Shown here piece by piece: positions 8,607-17,664 of a stretch of DNA of 64,000 nt (its first letter is position 1; every line of letters begins with the position of its first letter). This DNA comes from Flavihumibacter cheonanensis (GTDB lineage Bacteria > Bacteroidota > Bacteroidia > Chitinophagales > Chitinophagaceae), in contig NZ_JAKRWF010000001.1 in NCBI RefSeq assembly GCF_022352215.1, positions 930,001-994,000 of the forward strand, given 5' to 3'. A model generated the notes under the pieces. The model was not told the DNA's origin. It did no database searches and saw nothing but the letters and a program-made list of their open reading frames with translations. A program made the position numbers and the translations under genes.

Positions 8607-9396
8607 TGGTATCCAGGACCTGTGATTTGTAGGAGATGATTTCTTCCGTGAGGTGCTCATACAGATCTTTCCAGTCGGGGTGCGGACTCATCAGTTCCAG
8701 ATGCCTTCGAATGGTAGAGTGATCTTCCCGCATGGCAGGACCGGTTTGCCAGTTGAAGGGGTCTTTTGCAGGCTCATTGGCTGGTTCCAGCCGCAGGACA
8801 GTTTCTCTTATCAATGGTAAAAGCAATTCGAAGGAAAGCTGGTGTTCCTGGCATAAGCGATAGGCGATGCTAAACATCAGGTTAGGAAAATTATTTACCC
8901 AAACCGCGCTAACATGCATGCGTAAACGCTGGTGATCGCTGACTGACTGGCAGGAACTTCCTATGGAGCGTACGAATTTTTCTAATTGAACCAGGTCATC
9001 TGCATGGGCTGCCTGTATCAGAAAAGGCACAGAACCGCTTGCTGGTAGAGTTCCTTTTAAACTTTGTAAGGGATATAACACTCCACAACGGTTGGACACT
9101 CCATGCAATACAGCCATTGGTACAGTACCTGCTGTATGCACCACCAAACGGTTATGTAGTTGCCATTTCAACATAAGTTCCGGCAAGGCACGATCTGCCA
9201 GGGCTACTATGTAAAGATCAGCATCAGGTATAATGGAAGAAAAATCAGGTGTGAAGGCTGCGCCAAGGTCTCTTGCCAACCTTTCCCCCTTTTCCTGTGT
9301 CCGGTTCATGACCTGCAGAACCTGGTGACCCTGCTGAACGAAAATTCTGCCTAATGACCCGGCCACATTTCCTGCTCCGATCAAAACAATTTTCAT
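8587..9396 (-). CDS. Rossmann-fold plus DUF2520 protein
   Basis: A 269-residue protein with an N-terminal dinucleotide-binding domain (IVLIGAGNVAGSLGRIF, residues 3-19) like that of F420/NADP-dependent or pyrroline-5-carboxylate-type reductases, and a C-terminal helical DUF2520 domain (NNFPNLMFSIAY; NWQTGPAMREDHSTIRRHLEL). It is probably an NAD(P)-dependent oxidoreductase, but no substrate is known. In other Bacteroidota it commonly precedes the KdsC-like gene. Only 16 bases separate its start from the divergent hydrolase gene. Confidence 0.82.
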   Translation of the reverse strand: MKIVLIGAGNVAGSLGRIFVQQGHQVLQVMNRTQEKGERLARDLGAAFTPDFSSIIPDADLYIVALADRALPELMLKWQLHNRLVVHTAGTVPMAVLHGVSNRCGVLYPLQSLKGTLPASGSVPFLIQAAHADDLVQLEKFVRSIGSSCQSVSDHQRLRMHVSAVWVNNFPNLMFSIAYRLCQEHQLSFELLLPLIRETVLRLEPANEPAKDPFNWQTGPAMREDHSTIRRHLELMSPHPDWKDLYEHLTEEIISYKSQVLDTITQKAE

Positions 9397-9412
9397 ATCG
9401 TAACTTTACAGC

Positions 9413-10255
9413 ATGAAATTAGCACAAAAGCTGGCCCTGAATTACCTGCGGGCTAAATTGAATTTTACAGCCGTGTTCTCCAAACGCAAGGCTGCGGAAA
9501 TGGCTTTTGAGATTTTTTCAACTCCATTTCGGCGCTCCAAGAAAAAAGAAGCCCCTGTTTTTCAAAAGGCAGACAGGTTATTTGTTCAGGTGGAAGGCAA
9601 GCGGGTGGCTGTCTATAGGTGGAATAAGGGTGGTATTCGAAAAGCAATGATCCTGCACGGATTTGAATCTTCCTCCTGGAATTTTGATCGGTATATTAGT
9701 CCGCTTGTTAAAAAGGGATACGAAGTGATTGCTGCCGATGCCCCTGCACATGGTGCTTCGGAAGGAACCCAGATCACATTGCCGCTCTATGTTAAAACTA
9801 TTGCTTCTATCTACCAGGAATTTGGTCCCATTTATAGCTTTATGGCGCATTCTTTTGGTGGACTTGCTATTATGCATTTTCTGGAACAGGTGTCACACGA
9901 CGACCAGGTTCGGGTTGCATTGATTGCACCCGCTACTGAAACTACTACAGCTATAAAAAGTCTGTACAAAATGCTGCAACTGGATGAAAATGTGCAGCAG
10001 TCATTTGAAGAGATTATTCTTGAAAGAGGGGGTGTGTCTTCTGCCTATTATTCAATACCCCGGGCACTGCAGCACATTCATGCCTCCATCTTATGGATCC
10101 ATGATGAAGACGACGATGTAACTCCCCTCAAAGATGTAAAGCCAATTATCAAAAAAGCGCCGGCCAATATTGAATTTATGATCACCAAAGAGCTGGGGCA
10201 TCGGAAGATCTACCGGGAAAATAAAGTAGTGAAAAAGGTAGTGGAGTTTCTTTAA
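9413..10255 (+). CDS. Alpha/beta hydrolase
   Basis: A 280-residue alpha/beta-hydrolase without a signal peptide. The oxyanion-loop HGFESSSWNFDRY is followed by the nucleophile elbow AHSFGG (Ser about residue 146), then an acidic HDEDDDVTPLKD and the catalytic histidine in KELGHRKIYR. The triad is therefore complete. The substrate is not predictable; esters or thioesters are likely. The last four bases overlap the end of pcm on the other strand. Confidence 0.85.
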   Translation: MKLAQKLALNYLRAKLNFTAVFSKRKAAEMAFEIFSTPFRRSKKKEAPVFQKADRLFVQVEGKRVAVYRWNKGGIRKAMILHGFESSSWNFDRYISPLVKKGYEVIAADAPAHGASEGTQITLPLYVKTIASIYQEFGPIYSFMAHSFGGLAIMHFLEQVSHDDQVRVALIAPATETTTAIKSLYKMLQLDENVQQSFEEIILERGGVSSAYYSIPRALQHIHASILWIHDEDDDVTPLKDVKPIIKKAPANIEFMITKELGHRKIYRENKVVKKVVEFL

Positions 10256-10911
10256 ACACCTTCTCTCCCACCCAGCATGGGTACAAAAGAAAAATTGTCA
10301 AAGACTTCTTCACTGTAACTACCATCGGATTTTTTGGTGAGTCGCAACATCCGCTGAACTTTTCCTTCTCCAACCGGAATTACCATATACCCCCCGGTTT
10401 TTAGTTGGGCGATGAGTTTCTCTGGAATGAAGGGTGCGGCTGCTGTAATGATCACTTTATCAAAAGGAGCAAAAGTCGGAAGGCCTTCAAATCCATCACC
10501 GTAAAAGAATTTGATATTGGGATATTTTTTCAGGTAACTGAAGCCCTTGTTCTGATCGAAGAGTGCTTTCTGTCGCTCGATGGTAAATACCTGTGCTCCC
10601 ATTTCCGCCAATACACAGGCCTGGTAGGCACTTCCGGTACCGATTTCCAGCACTTTGTCAAATGGTTTGATCTCCAGTAACTGCGATTGATAAGCAACGG
10701 TATACGGTTGCGAAATGGTTTGTCCTACCGCAATCGGAAAGGCTTTGTCTTCATACGCTTTATCATCAAAGGCTGAATCCAGAAAATAATGACGGGGCAA
10801 TTGGAGAATGGCATCCAGCACGCGTTCGTCTGTGATGCCTTTCTCCTTTAAAAGATCCACCAGTTTTTTCCGAAGTCCTTTATGGCGATACGTATCTTCA
10901 AATCTTCTCAT
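10252..10911 (-). CDS. pcm: Protein-L-isoaspartate O-methyltransferase
   Basis: A 219-residue SAM-dependent methyltransferase that repairs isoaspartyl residues in aged proteins. The family marker AVGQTISQPYTVAYQ lies at about residues 62-76, followed by the SAM-binding strand DKVLEIGTGSAYQACVLAEMGA and the acidic GDGFEGLP. The DKVIITAAAPFIP block and GGYMVIPVG complete the fold. Length matches the family. It is convergent with, and just overlaps, the hydrolase gene. Confidence 0.95.
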   Translation of the reverse strand: MRRFEDTYRHKGLRKKLVDLLKEKGITDERVLDAILQLPRHYFLDSAFDDKAYEDKAFPIAVGQTISQPYTVAYQSQLLEIKPFDKVLEIGTGSAYQACVLAEMGAQVFTIERQKALFDQNKGFSYLKKYPNIKFFYGDGFEGLPTFAPFDKVIITAAAPFIPEKLIAQLKTGGYMVIPVGEGKVQRMLRLTKKSDGSYSEEVFDNFSFVPMLGGREGV

Positions 10912-10955
10912 ACCGCCCGCAAGTTATTGAAAAGGATCGGATGCCAAACCATCGC

Positions 10956-12680
10956 TTATAATTTCATGTCGCTGATAATGCCTTTGATTTTAGTATCCAG
11001 CTCAGCTTCCTTAGCTGCAAAGGCTGCGCTGTCTGGAAGCTGTGTAGATACGCTGAAGTAAAACTTGATTTTTGGTTCGGTACCACTGGGTCTTGCAGAA
11101 ATTTTGCTGCCATCTGCCAGTATAAATTGCAACACATTGCTTTTAGGCAGTTCAATTTTCCATTCTTCTCCTGTCTGCAGGTTTTTACCTTGCTGCAATT
11201 CATAATCCAGTAACTGAACTACTGCAGATCCATTTATCGTTTTTGGAGGGTTGGAGCGATACCCTTCCATCATGGCGGCAATCTGCTGTTGTCCATCCAT
11301 GCCTTTTTTGGTAATGGAAATCAAATGTTCTTTGAAGAATCCATATTGTACATAGAGGTCGATCAGTTTCTGATAGAGACTTCTGCCCTTGTCTTTTTCG
11401 TAGGCAGCCATCTCACAGAGAAGCGCAACCGCACTTACGGCATCCTTGTCGCGCAATTGCGGGCCAATCATCAACCCATAACTTTCTTCCCCACCAATTA
11501 CATAATTTTCTTTTCCTTCTTTTTCCTTGATGAGCTCAGCGATCCATTTGAATCCGGTCAGTACATTGTAGCAGGAGATATTGTTCCGCCTGGCGATTTC
11601 ATCAATCAGTTCGGTGGTTACAATGGTTTTTACCACCATATCATTTGGCTGTGCTAAGCCTTTCGCTTTTCTGGCTTCAATCATGTAATTAAATGCAAGC
11701 ACGGCCGTTTGGTTGCCATTCATCAGCACCCAGTTGCCATTGCTGTCTTTCACACCAATGCCTACCCGATCTGCATCCGGATCTGTTCCCAGCAAAATAT
11801 CCGCATCAATTTCTTTGGCTTTTTCCAAGCCCAGCGCCATTGCATCAGCTTCTTCCGGATTGGGATAATTTACAGTAGGGAAATTTCCATTGGGTTCACT
11901 CTGTTCCTGCACAATGGTAACATTGGTGAAACCAAAATCCGCCAGTACATCCGGAACCAGTTTGATGCCCGTTCCATGAATGGGTGTGTAAACAATTTTC
12001 AGGTCTTTTTGACGGGCAATCACATCCGGATAAACGCTCAGGCTTTTTACCATTTTGCGGTAGGCGGCATCCATTTCTGCTCCAATCAGGGTAATATTAG
12101 CTTCCCCTCCTGACCATTTTACTTCATCTACAGAAGCAATTTTTTCTACCTCCTTGATAACGTTTTTGTCGTGTGGGGGAACCAGTTGTCCACCATCGTT
12201 CCAATAGGCTTTATAGCCATTGTATTCTTTAGGATTATGCGAAGCGGTACAAACCACTCCCCCCTGGCAGCCCAGGTGGCGGATACTGAAACTCAGTTCA
12301 GGAGTAGGGCGAAGGGCTTCAAATAGATATACTTTGATACCATTGGCCGCAAACACGTTGGCAGTGGTTTCAGCAAAAAAGCGGCTGTTATTGCGACTGT
12401 CATGGGCAATCGCTACTTTAATTTCCGTATTCGGAAAAGAGGCTTTCAGGTAATTAGAAAATCCCTGTGTAGCCATGCCTACGGTGTATTTGTTCATGCG
12501 GTTGGAACCCACCCCCATAATACCCCGAAGGCCGCCGGTTCCGAATTCCAGACTGCGATAAAAAGAGTCAGTCAGTTCTGTAGGATTGTTTTTGATCAGC
12601 TCTTCAATGCTGGCTTTGGTATCGGCATCGTAATTGCCATTTCGCCACTGGTCCACTTTTGCTTGTATTGTTGCATCCAT
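10956..12680 (-). CDS. Phospho-sugar mutase (phosphoglucomutase/phosphomannomutase family)
   Basis: A 574-residue alpha-D-phosphohexomutase with all four domains. The phosphoserine loop is VCTASHNPKEYNG (about residues 140-152), the metal loop is GTDPDADRVGIGV (about 298-310), the sugar-specificity loop is GGEESYG (about 394), and the phosphate-binding loop is RPSGTEPKIKFY near the C-terminus. The length and the N-terminus fit the long bacterial phosphoglucomutase/phosphomannomutase subgroup, which interconverts hexose 1- and 6-phosphates. It is the sole gene between pcm and the divergent DUF2279 gene. Confidence 0.93.
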   Translation of the reverse strand: MDATIQAKVDQWRNGNYDADTKASIEELIKNNPTELTDSFYRSLEFGTGGLRGIMGVGSNRMNKYTVGMATQGFSNYLKASFPNTEIKVAIAHDSRNNSRFFAETTANVFAANGIKVYLFEALRPTPELSFSIRHLGCQGGVVCTASHNPKEYNGYKAYWNDGGQLVPPHDKNVIKEVEKIASVDEVKWSGGEANITLIGAEMDAAYRKMVKSLSVYPDVIARQKDLKIVYTPIHGTGIKLVPDVLADFGFTNVTIVQEQSEPNGNFPTVNYPNPEEADAMALGLEKAKEIDADILLGTDPDADRVGIGVKDSNGNWVLMNGNQTAVLAFNYMIEARKAKGLAQPNDMVVKTIVTTELIDEIARRNNISCYNVLTGFKWIAELIKEKEGKENYVIGGEESYGLMIGPQLRDKDAVSAVALLCEMAAYEKDKGRSLYQKLIDLYVQYGFFKEHLISITKKGMDGQQQIAAMMEGYRSNPPKTINGSAVVQLLDYELQQGKNLQTGEEWKIELPKSNVLQFILADGSKISARPSGTEPKIKFYFSVSTQLPDSAAFAAKEAELDTKIKGIISDMKL

Positions 12681-12779
12681 ATGGTTCGCTTTATTTAATC
12701 GGGGTTGAAGATATAGAATCTGGATGGAATCTGTTTAGCCGGGTAAAACGTATTTTTAGGGCTGAAATAATTTGATTTA

Positions 12780-13799
12780 GTGCGAATAAAAGCTTTGTTG
12801 AAGTCAGGAAGTATTTTACTGTTTTTGCTTTTAGCAGGATGGGCCTGTGCATTTTCACAAGTATTACCGGATAGCATTTTGAGAAAATCATGGCTAATTC
12901 TTGATACTAGTACAACTACCCTCACTAAATTAGGACCATGCCGGATAGGCCGTTTCATCCCCCCCTCCCGCAAGTGGTGGGTAGCCGGGGGGCATGCAGC
13001 TGTTTGGGCCGGCACCTACATCGCCCTCAATAAAGCCTGGTACGATGGTTATGAACGCCAGGGCTTCCACCTCTTTGATGATGGTAAGGAATGGAACCAG
13101 ATGGATAAAGCCGGACATATCTGGACCACCTATCAGTTGGGCCGTTTATCAGGTGAGGTTTGGAAATGGGCGGGATTGAGGCATAACCAGGCAGTATGGC
13201 TGGGCGGCGCCAGTGCCATGGCTTTCCAGAGCATCATCGAATTGCAGGATGCCTATTCCGCTAAATGGGGTTTCAGCTGGTGGGATATCGCTGCCAATAC
13301 CGTAGGTGCTGCGGCCTATGTTTCACAGGAATTAGGCTGGAAAGAACAGCGCATCCAGATTAAAATGGGTTATTTCCCTTATCGTTATCCGTCAGAACTG
13401 AAAAATCGGCAGAAAGAATTGTTCGGTGCCGGCTTTGCGGAAAGAATACTCAAAGACTATAATGGACAAACTTATTGGCTAAGTGCGAATCTGGACCGGT
13501 TTTTCCCTGCTGCGAAACTCCCCAAATGGCTGAATCTTTCGGTTGGCTATAGCAGTGATCTGATGCTGGGTGGAATGAGTAACAACTGGACCGAAGCGGA
13601 TGGAACCCCTGTGAACCGGAATGATATTGTCCGTTTCAGAAGATATTATCTATCTGCTGATGTTGATTTAACGCGCATCCCTACCCGAAAAAAATGGGTG
13701 CGAACCATTTTCACAGCTCTCAACGCCATCAAGATACCTGCTCCTGCCCTAGAATATAACAACGGTGGAGGTTTCCGCTTCCATTGGTTGCACCAGTAA
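12780..13799 (+). CDS. DUF2279 family exported protein
   Basis: A 339-residue protein with an N-terminal signal sequence (SILLFLLLAGWACAFSQ). The central block FHLFDDGKEWNQMDKAGHIWTTYQLGRLSGE (written in two parts: FHLFDDGKEWNQMDK and AGHIWTTYQLGRL) and the later QDAYSAKWGFSWWDIAANT identify DUF2279, a family related to E. coli YfiM. The periodic Gly and aromatic residues suggest an outer-membrane or envelope protein. Translation begins at GTG in my choice; no ATG is available near the signal peptide. It ends two bases before the convergent phosphoribosyltransferase gene. Confidence 0.75.
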   Translation: MRIKALLKSGSILLFLLLAGWACAFSQVLPDSILRKSWLILDTSTTTLTKLGPCRIGRFIPPSRKWWVAGGHAAVWAGTYIALNKAWYDGYERQGFHLFDDGKEWNQMDKAGHIWTTYQLGRLSGEVWKWAGLRHNQAVWLGGASAMAFQSIIELQDAYSAKWGFSWWDIAANTVGAAAYVSQELGWKEQRIQIKMGYFPYRYPSELKNRQKELFGAGFAERILKDYNGQTYWLSANLDRFFPAAKLPKWLNLSVGYSSDLMLGGMSNNWTEADGTPVNRNDIVRFRRYYLSADVDLTRIPTRKKWVRTIFTALNAIKIPAPALEYNNGGGFRFHWLHQ

Positions 13800-13800
13800 A

Positions 13801-14304
13801 TTATTCCAGGTAGGCTCCGCTTATTGTATCTCCTTCTACTGTTACATAAATATGATCCTGCATCGTAGTCGCGAGGCTGATCCCTACATAATCCGCTTTT
13901 ACCGGATAGGCTTTATGGGTGCGTTCCACCAGGGTTAGAATCTGGATTCTTTCCGGATGGTGCGACAAGAACGGCTGCATAGCATATAAAATAGTTTTGC
14001 CACTATTGGTTACATCATCTACGAGTACGATCGTACGATTGGCAAAATTCAGTTCTTTGCTGAGTGTGATAGTAGTTGGGTGACGTTTATCAAGGCTTAT
14101 TTCTATGATCTCAGAAGGTATTTCCGCAATTTCATGAATCAGTTTTGCCAGCAGACGGGCCATTACTACACCATTGTCTCGTATTCCGGCAATGACGATA
14201 GGTTCCCTGGTTCCAATCAGTTCTTCTGCCATTTCATAGGCCATTCTTTCCAGTTTCTTGGCTGCTGTCGGGGCATCCAGAATATATTTTCGATTCGCAG
14301 ACAT
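13801..14304 (-). CDS. PyrR-like phosphoribosyltransferase
   Basis: A 167-residue type I phosphoribosyltransferase. The PRPP loop IVLVDDVTNSGKTILYA lies at about residues 92-108, and the N-terminal AGIRDNGVVMARLLA and SLDKRHP blocks resemble PyrR/UPRT proteins. It could be a pyrimidine regulator, a uracil or hypoxanthine salvage enzyme, or a relative of unknown base specificity. The acidic pair in the PRPP loop is intact. It is divergent from the Fe-S oxidoreductase gene, with the promoter region between them. Confidence 0.8.
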   Translation of the reverse strand: MSANRKYILDAPTAAKKLERMAYEMAEELIGTREPIVIAGIRDNGVVMARLLAKLIHEIAEIPSEIIEISLDKRHPTTITLSKELNFANRTIVLVDDVTNSGKTILYAMQPFLSHHPERIQILTLVERTHKAYPVKADYVGISLATTMQDHIYVTVEGDTISGAYLE

Positions 14305-14339
14305 AATTGAATTTCAGGGCGAAAAATTACAACAAATCA

Positions 14340-14368
14340 TTGAGCCTATGCGAAATCACTTAATTTAG
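14340..14368 (+). promoter_or_regulatory. Candidate Bacteroidota promoter of the Fe-S oxidoreductase
   Basis: TTG at 14340-14342 is followed after 18 bases by TAATTTAG at 14361-14368, close to the TTTG-N19-TAnnTTTG consensus. The ATG at 14387 lies 18 bases further on, which favours that start over the upstream TTG codon at 14369. Confidence 0.45.
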
Positions 14369-14386
14369 TTGCACAATACCGATCTT

Positions 14387-15703
14387 ATGCATTACCTGCA
14401 ACAAATTGCTTTTGTATTGTTACTGCTTGCTGCTGTCTGGTTTTTTTCCAGGCAGGTCAAATTCATTCGCCGTAATATCCTGCTGGGAAAAGATGAAAAC
14501 TTCAGCGATCATCCTGACCTGAGGTGGAAAAATGTGTTACTCCTGGCTTTTGGCCAGAAGAAAATGTTTAAAAACCCACTGGTAGCTATCCTGCATTTTG
14601 TGATCTATGCCGGCTTTATCATCATCAACCTGGAAGTCCTGGAAATTGTATTGGATGGTATTCTTGGTACACACCGACTTTTTACCGGATTCCTTGGCAT
14701 GGGATTTTATCGCTTTCTGATCAACAGTTTTGAATGGCTGGCTTTGGGGGTACTCGTGGTTTGTGTGATTTTCCTGGCCAGGAGAAATATGCTGAAGATC
14801 CGGCGATTTATTTCACATGACCTGGATGGATGGCCACGCTCGGACGCAAATTATATTTTGATTACCGAGATCATTCTGATGCTGCTTTTCCTCACTATGA
14901 ATGCCGCGGATGTGGTATTACAGGAACGTGGTGTGTCAGGTTATACGGAGCATGCAACAGGTGCATTTGCTGTATCCTACTTTATTCAGCCCCTGTTAAC
15001 CAGCTGGAGTGATACCAGTATTATATTGTTGGAACGTATTTGCTGGTGGTTGCATATTGCCGGTATTCTTTCTTTTCTGAATTATCTGCCTTTCTCCAAA
15101 CACCTGCATATCCTGCTCGCTTTTCCCAATGCCTATTATGCACGATTGGAAGAGCAGGGTAAAATGAAAAATATGCCGGCTATTCAAAATGAAGTATTAT
15201 ATGCCATGCAACCGGAGCTGGCTCCAACAGAGGCAGGTGAAGCTCCTTCTTTTGGTGCTAAGGATGTAATGGAACTGAGTTGGAGAAACCTGCTCGATGC
15301 CTATAGCTGTACCGAATGTGGCCGATGTTCTGCTGCTTGTCCGGCTAATATCACGGGAAAATTATTATCCCCCCGCAAAATTATGATGGACACCCGAGAT
15401 CGCCTGGAAGAAGTGGGAAAAAATATTGATAAGAACGGAGCGTTTGTTCCGGATGGAAAGTCACTTCTGAACGATTATATCACTACCGAGGAATTAAGAG
15501 CCTGCACTACCTGTAATGCCTGTGTGGAAGCTTGTCCGGTTAGCATCAGTCCATTGGAGATTATCCTGGAGCTGCGTCGCTCGCTGATCATGGAAGCCAG
15601 CAATGCTCCCCAGGAATGGAATGCTATGTTCTCCAACGTGGAAAACAATTTCGCTCCCTGGAAATTTAGTCCGGATGAGCGGGATGCCTGGACTCAAAAT
15701 TAA
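14387..15703 (+). CDS. Membrane-anchored 4Fe-4S oxidoreductase (heterodisulfide-reductase-like)
   Basis: About 438 residues. The N-terminal half has five or six hydrophobic segments, as in NarI/HdrE-type membrane subunits. The C-terminal half has two 4Fe-4S motifs: CTECGRCSAACPAN and CTTCNACVEACPVS (CxxCxxCxxxCP each). Proteins of this layout pass electrons between the membrane quinone pool and a soluble Fe-S partner. In related genomes a CCG-domain Fe-S protein usually follows; here the next gene is a short-chain dehydrogenase, so the partner is not visible. Start chosen at the ATG fitting the promoter at 14340; a TTG lies at 14369. Confidence 0.85.
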   Translation: MHYLQQIAFVLLLLAAVWFFSRQVKFIRRNILLGKDENFSDHPDLRWKNVLLLAFGQKKMFKNPLVAILHFVIYAGFIIINLEVLEIVLDGILGTHRLFTGFLGMGFYRFLINSFEWLALGVLVVCVIFLARRNMLKIRRFISHDLDGWPRSDANYILITEIILMLLFLTMNAADVVLQERGVSGYTEHATGAFAVSYFIQPLLTSWSDTSIILLERICWWLHIAGILSFLNYLPFSKHLHILLAFPNAYYARLEEQGKMKNMPAIQNEVLYAMQPELAPTEAGEAPSFGAKDVMELSWRNLLDAYSCTECGRCSAACPANITGKLLSPRKIMMDTRDRLEEVGKNIDKNGAFVPDGKSLLNDYITTEELRACTTCNACVEACPVSISPLEIILELRRSLIMEASNAPQEWNAMFSNVENNFAPWKFSPDERDAWTQN

Positions 15704-15769
15704 GTACCGACCTGATTCTTATCAGTTTTTCCCGTACCTCAACCACGTAGTTTTATAAAAAAATCAATT

Positions 15770-16522
15770 ATGGCTATACTGGAAAACAAAGTTGCTATTG
15801 TAACTGGTGCCGGATCAGGAATTGGAAGAGCGATTGCCCGTTTTTATGCCCGCGAAGGCGCCAAAGTAGTGGTATCCGATATCAACCAGGCAGGTGGTGA
15901 AGAAACGGTGAAAGAGATCCATGCTGACGGAGGTATTGCTCTATTTTTTAAAGCGGATACTTCATCCATTGAAGACAATCGACTCCTTGTAGAAAAAGCA
16001 GTGCAGGAATATGGTGGCTTACATATTGCCTGCAACAACGCTGGCATTGGCGGACCAATGGGGCCAACAGCAGATTATCCGATTGATGGCTGGAACAAAG
16101 TGATTGGAATAAATCTGAGTGGCGTTTTTTATGGCATGCATTTCCAGGTGGCAGCAATGCTGAAATCCGGAGGTGGTGCCATAGTTAATATTGCCTCTAT
16201 TTTAGGCACGGTGGGCACACGGTTTTCTCCAGCATATGTAGCAGCCAAACATGGAGTGGTTGGGCTTACCAAAGCTACTGCACTTGAGTATGCCAGTCAG
16301 GGTGTTCGGGTGAACAGTATTGGCCCGGGTTATATACTAACACCGCTACTCACTAATGCTTTGGATGAAGCCACACTGGAACAGGTAAAATCACTGCATC
16401 CTATTGGCCGCCTGGGAACATCGGAAGAAGTTGCTGAGCTCGCACTTTGGCTGAGTTCGGATAAAGCTTCTTTTGTAACGGGTTCTTATTATGCGGTAGA
16501 CGGAGGATATCTTGCACAATAA
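15770..16522 (+). CDS. Short-chain dehydrogenase/reductase
   Basis: A 250-residue classical SDR. The NAD(P) motif TGAGSGIG is at residues 12-19, NNAG at about 88, the catalytic Ser precedes YVAAK, and the C-terminal GPGYILTPL and YYAVDGGYLAQ are typical. An Asp at the end of the second strand (VVVSDINQ) suggests a preference for NAD. The alcohol or ketone substrate is unknown. It overlaps nothing, but the SGNH hydrolase begins one base after its stop, so the two genes are probably one transcript. Confidence 0.92.
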   Translation: MAILENKVAIVTGAGSGIGRAIARFYAREGAKVVVSDINQAGGEETVKEIHADGGIALFFKADTSSIEDNRLLVEKAVQEYGGLHIACNNAGIGGPMGPTADYPIDGWNKVIGINLSGVFYGMHFQVAAMLKSGGGAIVNIASILGTVGTRFSPAYVAAKHGVVGLTKATALEYASQGVRVNSIGPGYILTPLLTNALDEATLEQVKSLHPIGRLGTSEEVAELALWLSSDKASFVTGSYYAVDGGYLAQ

Positions 16523-16523
16523 T

Positions 16524-17117
16524 ATGATCCGTTATCTCGCATTGGGTGATTCCTATACGATTGGGGAGCAGGTTTTGCTTACTGAATCTTTTCCCTATCA
16601 GTTGGTTCAGCTGGCAAGGCAGCAGGGACTTGCCCTTGCTGCTCCGGAAATTATTGCCCGAACCGGTTGGACTACCGATGAATTGCAGGCGGCGATGGAA
16701 GCCTATCAATTTCAGCCACCCTATGATTTTGTCAGTCTGCTGATCGGTGTAAATAATCAATACCGGGGACGCACAACCGAAGAATACGCCCATCAGTTTA
16801 GGCAACTTCTCATTCAGGCGATTGCATTGGCAGGTGGAGTACCACAGCAGGTTGTGGTGTTATCCATTCCCGACTGGGGGATAACTCCTTTTGCAGCAGA
16901 TCGCAACCGGGAGGAAATTACAGCAGCGATCAATTGTTTTAATGAAATAAACCAACAGCTTGCCAGAGAGCAGGCTGTTGGTTATATAGATATTACTCCA
17001 GGTACCCGGGAGGCTGCTACAGACAGCAGCTTACTTGCGGCGGATGCACTTCATCCTTCCGCAAAAGAATACCGGCGTTGGGCAGTACGACTGTTGCCTT
17101 ATCTCTCCCAGAAATAA
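16524..17117 (+). CDS. SGNH/GDSL hydrolase
   Basis: A 197-residue GDSL-type esterase. Block I is LALGDSYTIGE with the nucleophile Ser near residue 10; block III is LIGVNNQYRG with the oxyanion Asn; block V is DALHPSAKEYR with the Asp-x-x-His pair. No signal peptide is seen, so it is probably cytoplasmic. Substrate unknown; acyl esters are likely. I chose the ATG one base after the SDR stop over the TTG at 16512. The 3' end overlaps the DinB gene. Confidence 0.88.
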   Translation: MIRYLALGDSYTIGEQVLLTESFPYQLVQLARQQGLALAAPEIIARTGWTTDELQAAMEAYQFQPPYDFVSLLIGVNNQYRGRTTEEYAHQFRQLLIQAIALAGGVPQQVVVLSIPDWGITPFAADRNREEITAAINCFNEINQQLAREQAVGYIDITPGTREAATDSSLLAADALHPSAKEYRRWAVRLLPYLSQK

Positions 17118-17599
17118 GGTGGTTCAATACCAAGTGCCCGCAGGTAAACATATCCTTGTCCGCGATGGTGAATTTCATTATCGATCAGGTAAAGAACAGT
17201 ACTCAGGTTGGTCCCTTCGTATTGCCCGAATGCCATTTCCACTTTCGCAAATCTGGCGGGATCAATAGCTGGCCATTTGGCATTCATCTCTTCTGTTACT
17301 TCATCCCAAAAATCCAGTAGTTCTTCTTTGGTTTTGGGACGCTTTGCACCACCTGTATGATCAACTGCAGGCCAGGTTCCGGTTGCCACTCCTTCAATAG
17401 CAGGAACGGCAAGGGTAGCCATCTCCATTACCAGTTCAAAGAATGGGCGCATACCTCCTACTGAAAATTCAAACAATTCTTTTTCAGGAAAAGCCAGGAT
17501 TGCCTTTCGGGTCAGGCGGCGATGTCCCTGCCAGTGCTCCAGTAATTCGTTGGCTGATAGGATCTCCGTTTTGACAGGATGGTTCATTGTTGCATTCAT
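17099..17599 (-). CDS. DinB family protein
   Basis: A 166-residue four-helix DinB-fold protein. The metal-binding histidines are seen as HWQGHRR near residue 25 and DNEIHHRGQGYVYLRALG near residue 140. DinB-like proteins bind a divalent metal; some are thiol-dependent transferases and many have no known activity. It overlaps the SGNH hydrolase 3' end by 19 bases. Upstream lie a heptamer array and tRNA-Pro. Confidence 0.85.
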   Translation of the reverse strand: MNATMNHPVKTEILSANELLEHWQGHRRLTRKAILAFPEKELFEFSVGGMRPFFELVMEMATLAVPAIEGVATGTWPAVDHTGGAKRPKTKEELLDFWDEVTEEMNAKWPAIDPARFAKVEMAFGQYEGTNLSTVLYLIDNEIHHRGQGYVYLRALGIEPPYFWER

Positions 17600-17664
17600 G
17601 GTAAACTTATTTTAGTGATAAAGCAAAGAAAAGAGGGGGTTGTGACAACAGTATGTCAGGAGAA

